64,000 nt of DNA from the NCBI RefSeq assembly GCF_900110945.1, contig NZ_FOFL01000001.1:496001-560000 (forward strand), given 5' to 3'. Numbering within the stretch: position 1 is the stretch's first letter; every line of letters starts with the position of its first letter. The notes beneath the pieces were generated by a model, which saw only the letters and a program-made list of their open reading frames with translations, searched no databases and was not told the origin of the DNA. The position numbers and the translations under genes are program-made. The DNA is from Devosia sp. YR412. Lineage in GTDB: Bacteria > Pseudomonadota > Alphaproteobacteria > Rhizobiales > Devosiaceae. Positions 44,625 through 53,476 of the stretch are shown piece by piece.

Positions 44625-45461
44625 CTACTGCGCTGCGGGTGCGGCAGGCGCTGCTGCCGGTGCGGCAGGGGCCGCGCCATTGGTCGTGCCGGCTGGCGTA
44701 CCGCTACCCGTTGCAGTGCCCTGTACGGGGCTTTCGCTCTGGGTGGTGGTCGGCGTGTCGGTCACGGCAGCAGGCGCAGCAGGTTCGGCCGCATTGTCAG
44801 GCTGGGTCGCTGCCGGGTCGGTCGGTGCAGTCGCATCAGGCTGCGGCGTGCCAGCAGCTTCAGCGGCCGGCGCTGCAGGATCGACGCCTTCGGCTGGCGC
44901 AGCGGCGGCCTCTTCAGCCGGCGGGAATGGCACCGGGCTGCCCGACAGGGTCTGCAAGTAAGCCAGGATGTCGGCGCGCTCTTCGGCGGTACGGATACCG
45001 GCAAAGTTCATCTTGGTGCCGGGCACATAGTCGCTTGGCTTGGTCAGGAAGTGATTGAGGTTTTCGTAGGTCCAGGTGTCGCCGGCAGCGTTATGGGCCA
45101 GCATGCCCTCGGAATAGGCGAAATCGGAGATCGAGCCTTCCAGGCGTCCCACGACGTCAAACAGATGCGGACCCTGCTTGTTGGGCTCGCCTTCGCCGAA
45201 ATTGTGGCACGACTGGCACTTGCGCACCGCAGCCTGGCCGCGCTCGACGCTGGCACTGGCCAGCAGAATGCCGAGCGGCACTTCCGGTGCAGCTTCCGCG
45301 GCTTCGCCGCCGGCGGCCACTTCGGGTTCCGGCAGGGCATAGCCAGGGCCACGGCCCTCGATGGGATGGTAGATGGCTTCAGCAACGAAGCCGGCGCCCA
45401 TGACGAACAGCAGCGTGCCGAGCACGGCGCCCATGATCTTGTTAAGCTCGAACGAATCCAT
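44625..45461 (-). CDS. Membrane-anchored cytochrome c (CycM-like) with Ala/Pro-rich tail
   Basis: 278-residue protein. The N-terminal helix (about residues 9-27) anchors it. The class I cytochrome c domain has the haem motif CQSCH near residue 82 and the axial Met in GTKMNFAGI. After about residue 182 comes a ~95-residue tail almost only of Ala, Pro, Thr, Glu and Gly. The anchor plus domain resemble CycM/c552, which shuttles electrons from bc1 to oxidase. The start at 45461 follows AGAGAG. Confidence 0.88.
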   Translation of the reverse strand: MDSFELNKIMGAVLGTLLFVMGAGFVAEAIYHPIEGRGPGYALPEPEVAAGGEAAEAAPEVPLGILLASASVERGQAAVRKCQSCHNFGEGEPNKQGPHLFDVVGRLEGSISDFAYSEGMLAHNAAGDTWTYENLNHFLTKPSDYVPGTKMNFAGIRTAEERADILAYLQTLSGSPVPFPPAEEAAAAPAEGVDPAAPAAEAAGTPQPDATAPTDPAATQPDNAAEPAAPAAVTDTPTTTQSESPVQGTATGSGTPAGTTNGAAPAAPAAAPAAPAAQ

Positions 45462-45823
45462 TTGGTCTCTCTGCCGGTCCATCCCCTGTGGACGATACGC
45501 GAACCCCGCCCAACTTTCGATAGCCCATAGGGAAATCGGCTCAACGGAGGGGTCCGAACGCGCGCGGAAGATAGTCGCAGAGGCTCAGCGGCGCAACAGG
45601 TCAAAACCGTGCTGCGACACTTCGAGCCGGCCCGAAGGGCAAAATCGCTCCGGTGGAGCGATTTTAGGGGAGAAGGCCATGAGGGCTACGCCCGAATGGC
45701 GCCGGCCTTTAGGAAAGGAGGCCAGGAGACTCATGGGCGAGTGGCAGCCCCGGGTGGCGCTTCAATTGACTCCGTCTGTCGCCCGGTTCAAAAGCCTCTC
45801 GCCTAGCAGATACGGACCTCCCG
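45462..45823. other. Intergenic region with hairpin, before pheA
   Basis: 362 bp without a convincing gene. AAAATCGCTCC (45641-45651) pairs exactly with GGAGCGATTTT (45655-45665) around GGT; CCCGAAGGGC next to it is also self-complementary. The hairpin could be a bidirectional terminator or part of a repeat element. The right part should carry the pheA promoter. Confidence 0.5.
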
Positions 45824-46654
45824 ATGACCAAGAAGATCGCTTTCCAGGGTGAACCTGGCGCCTTCAGCCACGCCGCCGCCAGCAATGTCTTCCCCGGCGA
45901 AGAAGCGCTCGGCTGCGTCACCTTTGAGGAAACCCTCAATGCGGTGCAGTCCGGCAAGGCCGATTATGCCGTGGTTCCGGTCGAGAACTCGCTCTATGGC
46001 CGCATTACCGATATTCATCATCTCCTGCCCGAAAGCGGCCTCCACATTATCGGCGAGACCTATCTGCGCGTCGAGATGACCCTGCTCGGCGTGCCCGGCG
46101 CCACCCTTGGCGATATCAAGGCCGTGCAGTCGCTCTCCGTAGCGCTAGGCCAGTGCCGCAAGTTCATTTCCGAAAATGGCTTCCGCACCATCAACGCCGT
46201 CGATACCGCCGGCTCGGCGCGCGAAGTCTCGGAAAAGGGCGACAAATCCGTTGCCGCCATCGCCTCGCGCTTTGCCGGCGAAATCTATGGCCTGAACATC
46301 CTGGCGTCCAATATCGAGGACGCCGCCCACAACACCACACGCTTTCTCGTGCTATCGCCGACCCCCAAGGAAGCGCCCGCCAATAGCGGCAAGGTCAAGA
46401 CCACCTTCGTCTTCCGCGTCCGCAACGTGCCGGCCGCGCTCTACAAGGCCATGGGCGGCTTTGCCACCAATGGCGTCAACATGACCAAGCTCGAAAGCTA
46501 TATGGTCGGCGGCGCCTTCACCGCCACCCAGTTCTATGCCGATATCGAAGGTCATCCCTCCGATGTCAGCGTGCAGCATGCCTTCGAAGAGCTTGGCTTC
46601 TTCACCGACCAGTTCCGCATCCTCGGCGTCTATCCGGCCAGCGACACGAAGTAG
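45824..46654 (+). CDS. pheA: Prephenate dehydratase
   Basis: 276-residue monofunctional enzyme for phenylalanine synthesis. The dehydratase domain starts 'IAFQGEPGAFSHAAA' and contains the catalytic Thr-Arg motif NTTRFLVL near residue 170. A C-terminal ACT domain ('FVFRVRNVPAALYKAMGGF', then LESY) should bind phenylalanine for feedback control. No chorismate mutase domain is fused, as usual in this group. Its end is 9 bp from the convergent LOG gene. Confidence 0.93.
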   Translation: MTKKIAFQGEPGAFSHAAASNVFPGEEALGCVTFEETLNAVQSGKADYAVVPVENSLYGRITDIHHLLPESGLHIIGETYLRVEMTLLGVPGATLGDIKAVQSLSVALGQCRKFISENGFRTINAVDTAGSAREVSEKGDKSVAAIASRFAGEIYGLNILASNIEDAAHNTTRFLVLSPTPKEAPANSGKVKTTFVFRVRNVPAALYKAMGGFATNGVNMTKLESYMVGGAFTATQFYADIEGHPSDVSVQHAFEELGFFTDQFRILGVYPASDTK

Positions 46655-46663
46655 GAAAGGGGG

Positions 46664-47512
46664 CTAGGCCTCCTTCACCACCGGCAGGTCATAGAACTTG
46701 CGCACCACTTCCCAGCCTTCCTCGGCCGTGTCGGCGAAGTGGAACAGCTTGGTGTCGTCCGGCGCAATGGTGCCGGCCTCGGCCAGCGCCTCGAAATTGA
46801 TCACCTTGTTCCAGAATTCCGCGCCGAACAGGATCAGCGGGATCGGGTCCATACGCTTGGTCTGGATCAGCGTCAGTGTCTCAAAGAATTCGTCCAGCGT
46901 GCCGAAGCCACCGGGAAAGACCGCCACGCATTTGGCGCGCATCAGGAAATGGATCTTCCGCGTCGCGAAATAGTGGAAGTTGAAGCTCAGGTCCGGCGTC
47001 ACATAGGCATTGGGCGCCTGCTCATGCGGCAAGACGATATTGAGCCCGATCGACGGCGCCCCGACATCCGCCGCGCCGCGATTGCCCGCCTCCATCACAC
47101 CGGGCCCGCCGCCGGTCGTCACCACGAATTCCTTGAAATCCAGCGCCTTCGACGTTGCCGAAGCCAGCTGCGCAAAGCGCCGTGCCTCGTCATAGTATTT
47201 CGACGCAGCCTCGAGGTTGGCCTTCTGCACCTCATTCTTGGCCGCCCAGGCCGGCTTGCCCGGCGCCGGGATGCGCGCACCGCCAAACAGCACCACCGTC
47301 GAATTGATGCCGCGCTCGCGCAGGCGGAATTCTGGCTTCATATATTCGAGCTGAAACCGCACCCCGCGCGTTTCTTCCGAAGTGAGAAAGTCATCATCGG
47401 CAAAGGCCAGCCGAAACGCCGGCGACTCGGTCTGTGGCGTCGACGGCGCCCGCTTGGACGCAGCAACGTCCTCGACCGAAGTCCGCAAAGATGTAGGGCG
47501 ACGCTTGGCCAT
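46664..47512 (-). CDS. LOG-family protein (TIGR00730-like nucleotide hydrolase)
   Basis: 282-residue protein of the LOG/lysine-decarboxylase-like family. The motifs GGGPGVMEAGNRGA and PGGFGTLDE, which form the nucleotide-binding active site, are intact. Relatives release cytokinin bases or hydrolyse purine nucleotides. About 60 N-terminal residues extend past the shorter LOG enzymes. It is divergent from the SRP RNA. Confidence 0.87.
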   Translation of the reverse strand: MAKRRPTSLRTSVEDVAASKRAPSTPQTESPAFRLAFADDDFLTSEETRGVRFQLEYMKPEFRLRERGINSTVVLFGGARIPAPGKPAWAAKNEVQKANLEAASKYYDEARRFAQLASATSKALDFKEFVVTTGGGPGVMEAGNRGAADVGAPSIGLNIVLPHEQAPNAYVTPDLSFNFHYFATRKIHFLMRAKCVAVFPGGFGTLDEFFETLTLIQTKRMDPIPLILFGAEFWNKVINFEALAEAGTIAPDDTKLFHFADTAEEGWEVVRKFYDLPVVKEA

Positions 47513-47615
47513 GATCCGGCTTCTCCTTGATTCTTCCTGATGCTCGCAGAGCCGAGTTAAGGATCAATGGGTCGCAGGGAAAGGGGATAGGCCATCAATT
47601 CGGGGTGTCGCGCTC

Positions 47616-47644
47616 TTGCCTTTGTGACCATTTATTCGCATATA
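47616..47644 (+). promoter_or_regulatory. Promoter of the SRP RNA gene
   Basis: TTGCCT (-35) and CATATA (-10) are 17 bases apart, and the expected start point is at 47651-47652, exactly where the RNA helix begins. Confidence 0.65.
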
Positions 47645-47651
47645 GCGCTCC

Positions 47652-47745
47652 GGGAGGTTGGCGCGGACGTGTTCCTCGCCAACCGGGTCAGGTCCGGAAG
47701 GAAGCAGCCCCAACGAGACCTTCACGGGTCGTTGCCAGCCTCCTA
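47652..47745 (+). ncRNA. ffs: Signal recognition particle RNA (small bacterial type)
   Basis: About 94 nt. The conserved domain IV tetraloop region contains TCCGGAAGGAAGCAG (47692-47706), diagnostic for SRP RNA. The terminal helix pairs GGAGGTTGGC (47653-47662) with GCCAGCCTCC (47734-47743). It binds Ffh for membrane targeting of proteins. A T-rich stretch follows in GGCCTTTTG. It lies before dnaX, a usual neighbour in alphaproteobacteria. Confidence 0.95.
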
Positions 47746-47823
47746 CTTCGGCCTTTTGCCCATTCAAGCTGTTTGAAATAGCTCAAGCAGAGGCTTTCCC
47801 ACCCGATGTGGTAAGAAAGCGAA

Positions 47824-49587
47824 ATGGCTGGTTCCGATTCCCCATCATCGCCCTATCTCGTTCTCGCCCGCAAATACCGGCCGCGCGACTTCACCACGCT
47901 CGTTGGCCAGGATGCCATGGTGCAGACGCTGGGCAATGCCTTCGCGCAGAACCGCATCCACCATGCCTTCATCCTCACCGGCGTCCGCGGCGTCGGCAAG
48001 ACCACCACGGCCCGCATCCTGGCCCGCGCCTTCAACTATGAAGATGCCAATGGAGCTCACCCGACGCTTGATCTCAGCGTCGAGGGCGAGCACTGCCGCG
48101 CCATCATCGAAGGTCGCCATGTCGACGTGATCGAGATGGATGCTGCCAGCAATACCGGCATCAACGACATTCGCGAGATCATCGACTCGGTCAAATACGC
48201 GCCGTCCTCGGCCAAGTACAAAGTCTATGTTATCGACGAAGTGCACATGCTCTCGACGGCGGCCTTCAACGGGCTGCTGAAGACGCTCGAAGAGCCGCCG
48301 CCCTATGTGAAGTTCATCTTCGCCACCACCGAAATCCGCAAGGTGCCGGTGACCATCCTCAGCCGCTGCATGCGCTTCGACCTGCGCCGCATCACGCCCG
48401 AGATCATGTCGGCCTATCTCGAATCCATCCTCGGCCAGGAGGGCATAACCTTCGAGCCCGAGGCCCTGGCGATGATTGTCCGCGCCGGCGAAGGCTCGGC
48501 TCGCGACAATCTCTCCCTGCTCGATCAGGCCATTGCCCATGGCAATGGCACGGTGACGGCATCGACGGTCAAGGCCATGCTCGGCCTCGGCGATCGCGCC
48601 CGCATCATCGACCTCTTCGAGGAACTGATGGGCGGCCAGATCGGGGCGGCCATCGACACCATGCGCGCGCTCTATGACATGGGCGCCGATCCGCAGACCC
48701 TCGTCGCCGACCTCGCCGATTTCACCCATCTGGTGACCCGCATCAAGGTCGTGCCCGCTGCCGCCGACGACGTTTCGCTCACCCCCGACGAGCGCCGTCG
48801 TGGCGCTGAACTCGCCGGCAAGCTGCCGATGCGGGCGCTGACCCGTGCCTGGCAGATCCTCTTCAAGGGCCATGACGAAGTCGCCCGCGCCAGCAACGGT
48901 CTGCAAGCCGCCGAAATGTCGCTGATCCGCCTAGCCTATGCCGCTGACCTGCCTAGCCCCGATGACCTGATCGCCAAGCTGGCTAATATGCCGGCGCCAA
49001 GCCTGCCGCAATCCGCGCCCATCGCGCGCGGCCCGTCCAATGGTGGCGGTGGCGGTGCTTCCGCCATGCGCGTCGAAGCCCCGCGTCCGGTGATGACCGA
49101 GGCCGTGGCCACCCAGCCCGCCGTGCCGCAGGCCTCGGCCCAGCCCGAAATCGCCCCTGCCTTTTCGACCGTCAGCTCCTACAAGGAGTTGATCGCTCTG
49201 GCCCAGGCCAAGCGCGATGTCTTGGTCAAGCTGGCGCTCGAAGGCTCGATGCGTCCGGTCTCCTTCGAGCAGGGCCGTATCGAGGTTGCCCTCACCGACG
49301 GCACCGACCCGGGCATTATCGCCACGCTCTCCGCCCGCCTGCAGCTCTGGACCGGCCAGCGCTGGCTGGTCATGGTTTCGACCAAGCCACCCGAGGGCCT
49401 CACCGCCCGGCAGGAGAAGGAACAGCGCGTCGAGGCAGCGCATGCCGCGGCCAATGACGATCCTTTGGTCAAGGCCATCCTGCAAACCTTTCCCGGCGCT
49501 AAGCTGGTCAATGTGACGGTGCGCGACGACGCCCTCGTCACCGAGGCCGAGACGCCCCCGCCCCCCGTTGAAGAGGACGACGAATGA
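47824..49587 (+). CDS. dnaX: DNA polymerase III subunit gamma/tau
   Basis: 587-residue clamp-loader ATPase. Walker [11 protein letters not shown] is at about residues 53-62, DEVHMLS and the SRC motif (LSRCMRFDL) follow, and the C-terminal tau part (from ~370) has a Pro/Ala linker and a folded end. The region between Walker A and '[17 protein letters not shown]' holds one cysteine only, so the four-Cys zinc site of E. coli DnaX is lost, as seen in alphaproteobacterial relatives. The stop overlaps ybaB (ATGA). Confidence 0.95.
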   Translation: MAGSDSPSSPYLVLARKYRPRDFTTLVGQDAMVQTLGNAFAQNRIHHAFILTGVRGVGKTTTARILARAFNYEDANGAHPTLDLSVEGEHCRAIIEGRHVDVIEMDAASNTGINDIREIIDSVKYAPSSAKYKVYVIDEVHMLSTAAFNGLLKTLEEPPPYVKFIFATTEIRKVPVTILSRCMRFDLRRITPEIMSAYLESILGQEGITFEPEALAMIVRAGEGSARDNLSLLDQAIAHGNGTVTASTVKAMLGLGDRARIIDLFEELMGGQIGAAIDTMRALYDMGADPQTLVADLADFTHLVTRIKVVPAAADDVSLTPDERRRGAELAGKLPMRALTRAWQILFKGHDEVARASNGLQAAEMSLIRLAYAADLPSPDDLIAKLANMPAPSLPQSAPIARGPSNGGGGGASAMRVEAPRPVMTEAVATQPAVPQASAQPEIAPAFSTVSSYKELIALAQAKRDVLVKLALEGSMRPVSFEQGRIEVALTDGTDPGIIATLSARLQLWTGQRWLVMVSTKPPEGLTARQEKEQRVEAAHAAANDDPLVKAILQTFPGAKLVNVTVRDDALVTEAETPPPPVEEDDE

Positions 49588-49907
49588 AAGACCTTATGGG
49601 TATGATGAAGGCCGCAGGCGAGATGAAGGGCAAGATGGAGGCCATGCAGGCCGAGCTTGCCGATCTCGTCGTCGAAGGCCGCTCCGGCGGCGGCATGGTC
49701 GTCGTGTCGCTCAGCGGAAAGGGCGATCTCAAGGGCCTCAAGATCGATCCGTCCCTGTTCAAGGAAGACGATGTCGACGTGCTCGAAGACCTGATCATCG
49801 CCGCCCACGCCGATGCCAAGGCCAAGTCGGAAGCCGAAATGCAGCGCAAGATGAGCGAAGTCACCGCCGGCCTTCCCATCCCGCCCGGCATGAAATTCCC
49901 TTTCTGA
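49584..49907 (+). CDS. YbaB/EbfC nucleoid-associated protein
   Basis: 107-residue DNA-binding protein with the family layout: N-terminal helix '[20 protein letters not shown]', central beta sheet with [18 protein letters not shown] and a C-terminal helix. It forms dimers on DNA. dnaX-ybaB-recR order is conserved across bacteria. It overlaps dnaX by 4 bp and lies 32 bp before recR. Confidence 0.93.
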   Translation: MKDLMGMMKAAGEMKGKMEAMQAELADLVVEGRSGGGMVVVSLSGKGDLKGLKIDPSLFKEDDVDVLEDLIIAAHADAKAKSEAEMQRKMSEVTAGLPIPPGMKFPF

Positions 49908-49918
49908 GCGTCTCAACG

Positions 49919-49933
49919 TTAACAGTGTGCTAA
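49919..49933. promoter_or_regulatory. CtrA-like box before recR
   Basis: TTAACAGTGTGCTAA, one base off TTAA-N7-TTAA, lies 7 bp before the recR start. A site so close to the start would more likely repress than activate, or be chance. Confidence 0.2.
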
Positions 49934-49939
49934 CCGATA

Positions 49940-50533
49940 ATGGCCTCCGGCGGACCCGAGATTGAACAGCTGATCCAGCTCCTGGCCCGCCTGCCAGGGC
50001 TGGGACCGCGTTCGGCCCGCCGGGCCGTTTTGCATATGGTGAAAAAGAAAGAGCAGCTTATGCTGCCTCTTTCCGCTGCGCTCGACCGCGCCGTCGCCGT
50101 CGTCCGCACTTGCGAAGTCTGCGGCAATATCGATACCAAAAGCCCCTGCACCATCTGCGCCGATCCGCGCCGCGATAGTGGCATGTTGATCGTTGTGGAG
50201 GACGTTTCCGACCTCTGGGCGCTGGAGCGGGCCGGCGTCGGCCAGGTCAGATATCACGTCCTTGGGGGCGTGCTCTCGCCGCTCGATGGCGTCGGCCCGG
50301 ATGATATCACCGTCGATGCCCTTATCGCCCGCGCGCCGGATTTCCGCGAAGTCGTGCTCGCCGTCAACGCCACGGTCGAAGGCCAGACCACGGCGCATTA
50401 CATCACCGATCGCCTTGCCGGCTCGGGCGCCAAGGTGACCCGCCTCGCCCACGGCGTTCCCGTCGGGGGCGAGCTGGATTATCTCGACGAAGGCACGCTC
50501 AGCCAAGCGCTCAAGGCCCGCACCGAGATTTAG
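49940..50533 (+). CDS. recR: Recombination protein RecR
   Basis: 197-residue protein of normal length. Helix-hairpin-helix [15 protein letters not shown], then the zinc finger '[16 protein letters not shown]' (about residues 55-70), then the Toprim domain with [14 protein letters not shown]. It works with RecO and RecF to load RecA on gaps. recO is also in this window, about 8 kb away. Confidence 0.95.
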   Translation: MASGGPEIEQLIQLLARLPGLGPRSARRAVLHMVKKKEQLMLPLSAALDRAVAVVRTCEVCGNIDTKSPCTICADPRRDSGMLIVVEDVSDLWALERAGVGQVRYHVLGGVLSPLDGVGPDDITVDALIARAPDFREVVLAVNATVEGQTTAHYITDRLAGSGAKVTRLAHGVPVGGELDYLDEGTLSQALKARTEI

Positions 50534-50534
50534 A

Positions 50535-50579
50535 GCGCTTTCAGCAAAAGTGGTTGCCGGTTTTGCAGTTCGAAAGCGC
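50535..50579. terminator. Nested palindrome, probable bidirectional terminator
   Basis: GCGCTTTC (50535-50542) pairs with GAAAGCGC (50572-50579) and GCAAAA with TTTTGC inside. It lies between the convergent recR and orphan genes. The GTGGTTGCCGGTTTTGC core is like small palindromic elements spread in rhizobial genomes. Confidence 0.55.
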
Positions 50580-50588
50580 GACAACTAA

Positions 50589-51071
50589 TTAGTGCAAATC
50601 CCGCTCGGTGCGGAATTCATCGCCACCGTCCCAGTTCTCTTCTTCGAGCGCATCGTCCGGCTCTTCGCCATCGTCATCGCCCTCGATGGCAAAGCGCGCT
50701 TCATCATCGTCGGGTGACAGCGCATCGAGCCGGTCGTTCGGGTCATTGTCGAAATTGGTGGCGAGCCCGGCATACTCCTCGTCCTCTTCGCCATTGGCGA
50801 TCACCGCGCTGAGTTCGTCGATCGCCCGGTCCAGCTCGTCCAGCATCGCGGCCGGATCCTGCCCGCCCCAGTCGCCGCTTTCGCGAATGGCGCTTTCCTC
50901 GCGCAACTCCCGCAGCCGCGCCAGGCGCTCGGAGGCCGGGCGATCCTCGCCATACAGCAGTTCCTCCACTTCGCTTTGCGTATAGGGCTGGGCAATGCCC
51001 GGCTGGTCGGCATTATCGAAATTGGTATCCTGTGGCACCATGGTGCCGTGATGGTCGTGATGCTGCGCCAT
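50589..51071 (-). CDS. Acidic protein of unknown function
   Basis: 160-residue soluble protein I do not recognise. The start at 51071 follows GGGAGA. The first 10 residues are His-rich (MAQHHDHHG). The middle (about 40-100) is helical: 'YTQSEVEELLYGEDRPASER'. The last ~60 residues are very acidic (Asp/Glu runs with DDDGEEPDD). No membrane helix or signal. It is divergent from the DUF2945 gene across 115 bp and may be co-regulated with it in stress. Confidence 0.65.
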   Translation of the reverse strand: MAQHHDHHGTMVPQDTNFDNADQPGIAQPYTQSEVEELLYGEDRPASERLARLRELREESAIRESGDWGGQDPAAMLDELDRAIDELSAVIANGEEDEEYAGLATNFDNDPNDRLDALSPDDDEARFAIEGDDDGEEPDDALEEENWDGGDEFRTERDLH

Positions 51072-51134
51072 TTCCGTCTCCCGCATGGTTGATCGTCTGC
51101 ACCAACGCGACAGCGCCCATGTGGTTCGCCCGGG

Positions 51135-51159
51135 GGAACGGTTGTGATCGTTCCGGGTT
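51135..51159 (+). promoter_or_regulatory. EcfG-like general stress promoter
   Basis: GGAAC (51135-51139), 16 bases, then GGTT (51156-51159), close to the alphaproteobacterial EcfG consensus GGAAC-N16/17-CGTT. It ends 27 bp before the DUF2945 start, the right place for its promoter. GGAACG and CGTTCC also form an inverted repeat here. Confidence 0.45.
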
Positions 51160-51186
51160 GATCTCGCCAAGACGTGGAGAGGTTAC

Positions 51187-51399
51187 ATGGCATTCCGAAC
51201 AGGCTCGAAAGTCAGCTGGAGCTGGGGCGCCAATACAGCCCATGGCAAGATTGTCGAGCGCTTCACCAGCAAGGTTTCACGCACCATCAAGGGCACCGAA
51301 GTCACCCGCGAAGCCAGTCGCAAGGAACCGGCCTATCTGATCGAGCAGGACGACGGCGACAAAGTGCTCAAGAGCCGCAGCGAGCTCAGTGCAGGCTAG
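51187..51399 (+). CDS. DUF2945 (HVA1/TUDOR-like) small protein
   Basis: 70-residue basic protein of the DUF2945 family: 'GSKVSWSWGANTAHGKIVER' at the start, then SRKEPAYLIEQDDG and KVLKSRSEL. The small SH3-like fold is found in many bacteria and fungi; its role is unknown, but genes of this type are often stress-induced. GGAGAGG precedes the ATG. Its end overlaps the convergent rmuC by 4 bp. Confidence 0.85.
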   Translation: MAFRTGSKVSWSWGANTAHGKIVERFTSKVSRTIKGTEVTREASRKEPAYLIEQDDGDKVLKSRSELSAG

Positions 51400-52814
51400 G
51401 CCAAGTCGCCCGGCTCATCCTTGCCGACGATCCGCAACACCGGCGCGTCCTCGCTGCCGCCATCCCAGCCGCTTGGCAGTGTCTTGTTGGACTTGGCACC
51501 CAGGTCGCGCAGCATTTCCACCTGCCGCACCACATTGCCGCGCCCGGTCGAGAGCTGCCCCTTGGCATCCTCAAAGCTCAGCCGCGCCTTCTCCAGATGT
51601 CCGTCGAGCTTGTCCATGCTCGCCAAGAACCCGGCGACCTTCTCATAAAGCGCGCCCGCTCGCTCGGCGATCTCGTCGGCATTGCGGTGGCGCTTCTCGA
51701 TGTCCCAGACGTTCCGTACTGTCCGCAAAACGGTCATCAGCGTCGTCGGTGTGGTCAGCATGACGCCCTGGCTCATGCCATATTCGACCAGTGTCGCATC
51801 GGCCTGAATCGCGGTGGCCAGCGCGCTTTCGATCGGCACGAACATCATCACATAGTCGAGGCTCGACCGCGCATGCTTCTGATAGGTTTTTTCGCCCAGC
51901 GTGCGGATATGCCCGCGCACCGAGACGATATGCGCCCGCAGGTGACTGTCCCGCGTCTCGTCCTCGCAATTGGTATAGGCCTCGAAGGCCGTCAGCGAGA
52001 CCTTGGAATCGATCACCAGCCTGTCGTCATTGGGCATCAGGATTTCGACGTCGGTGCGCAGCCGGGAGCCATCCGTACCGATATGGCTCTGCTGCGTCAC
52101 ATACTGCTCGCCCTCGCGCAGGCCAGACCGTTCCAGAATGGTCGACAGGATCATCTCGCCCCAGGCGCCCTGCGTCTGCGCATTGCCCTTGAGCGCCTTG
52201 GTCAGGTTACTGGCCTCGGTGGTTATCTGCACATTGCTTTCCAGTAGCGCGCGGATTTGCTCGCCCATGGTGGCGCGATCCTTGATCAGCCCAGTGTGGA
52301 ATTCGCCAATCTTGTCGTTGAGCGGCTTGAGCAGCGTATCGACCTGCTCGCGGTTCTGCTTGGTGAAGGTCTCGCTCTGGTTCTTCAGCACATCGCCGGC
52401 AATCGCCTTGAACTCGTCTGTCATCTGCTGCCGGGCGGCAAGGAACCGTGCCTCGCTGGCCTGGGCTTGCGCCACCTGCTCGGTCATGCGCGCCCGCAGG
52501 GCAGACGCATCGGCCAAAAGCTCGGAATTCTTTTCCTGCAGCCGCTCGGCCTGTTCCGCACCGCGCTCCCGCTCCACCCGAACCTGATGATCTAGTTCCT
52601 GAATGCGGCGATCGCGTTCGCCCAACTGGGCAGTAAAGCTCTCGCGCAATTGCTCGGCAAACCGGGCGCCGGTCTCGGCAGCCTGCCGCGCATTGCCGCT
52701 GGTCACTGCAATGATGACGGCAGCGAAGACGAGGGCCGCTACAGCCAGCCCGCCCAGCAGGGCCATGGCCAGTGTCACGGGATAATCGGCGATCGAGAAG
52801 AGTATGGTGTCCAT
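51396..52814 (-). CDS. rmuC: DNA recombination protein RmuC
   Basis: 472-residue protein: N-terminal membrane helix (about residues 12-37), long coiled coil (about 40-170) and the RmuC nuclease-like domain with 'VLERSGLREGEQYVTQ' and 'DSKVSLTAFEAYTN'. It is thought to limit DNA inversions and may cut DNA. Divergent from def across 122 bp. Confidence 0.9.
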   Translation of the reverse strand: MDTILFSIADYPVTLAMALLGGLAVAALVFAAVIIAVTSGNARQAAETGARFAEQLRESFTAQLGERDRRIQELDHQVRVERERGAEQAERLQEKNSELLADASALRARMTEQVAQAQASEARFLAARQQMTDEFKAIAGDVLKNQSETFTKQNREQVDTLLKPLNDKIGEFHTGLIKDRATMGEQIRALLESNVQITTEASNLTKALKGNAQTQGAWGEMILSTILERSGLREGEQYVTQQSHIGTDGSRLRTDVEILMPNDDRLVIDSKVSLTAFEAYTNCEDETRDSHLRAHIVSVRGHIRTLGEKTYQKHARSSLDYVMMFVPIESALATAIQADATLVEYGMSQGVMLTTPTTLMTVLRTVRNVWDIEKRHRNADEIAERAGALYEKVAGFLASMDKLDGHLEKARLSFEDAKGQLSTGRGNVVRQVEMLRDLGAKSNKTLPSGWDGGSEDAPVLRIVGKDEPGDLA

Positions 52815-52936
52815 AAAGTGAGCTTACCGCGATTCGTCCGTTCGCAGAATGTTCTCATGGTGCGGGGCACAAGAGTTGACCCCGCAGGCGAAAATACCAT
52901 ATCGAAGGGAAAATCCCTTTTCGCCGGACCTTCACC

Positions 52937-53452
52937 ATGGCCATCCGCCCAATTCTCGTCATTCCCGATGCGCGCCTGCGCGCTGTCGCTGATCCCATCA
53001 TCGAGGTCGATGACGAGATCAAGACGCTGGCCAAGGACATGCTCGACACCATGTATGACGCGCCCGGCATTGGCCTGGCCGCGCCACAGATCGGCGTGAT
53101 GAAGCGCATCGTGGTGATGGATCTGGCGCCCGAAGGCGAAACGCCCGAGCCGCTGGTGATGATCAATCCCGAAATCACCCATTTCGGCGAGCAGATGCAG
53201 GTCACCGAAGAAGGGTGCCTCTCCATCCCCGAGCTCTATTACGAGGTCGAACGGCCCAATGACGTCACGGTCACCTATACCGATCTCGACGGCCAGCAGG
53301 TCACCAAGGAAGCCGAAGGCAAGCTCGCCGTATGCATCCAGCACGAACTCGATCACCTCGATGGCGTGCTCTATATCGACTACCTGAGCCGCCTTAAGCG
53401 CGACCGCGTCATCAAGAAATTCGACAAGCAGGCCAAGCTGGCGGCTCGCTAA
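52937..53452 (+). CDS. def: Peptide deformylase
   Basis: 171-residue metalloenzyme removing formyl from new proteins. The three conserved motifs are GIGLAAPQIG, EEGCLSIP (metal Cys) and QHELDHLDG (metal His pair and catalytic Glu). Starts def-fmt-truA, 24 bp before fmt. Normal length for the type I enzyme. Confidence 0.96.
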   Translation: MAIRPILVIPDARLRAVADPIIEVDDEIKTLAKDMLDTMYDAPGIGLAAPQIGVMKRIVVMDLAPEGETPEPLVMINPEITHFGEQMQVTEEGCLSIPELYYEVERPNDVTVTYTDLDGQQVTKEAEGKLAVCIQHELDHLDGVLYIDYLSRLKRDRVIKKFDKQAKLAAR

Positions 53453-53476
53453 AGCACAGGCTCGGTAGGAGTACCC

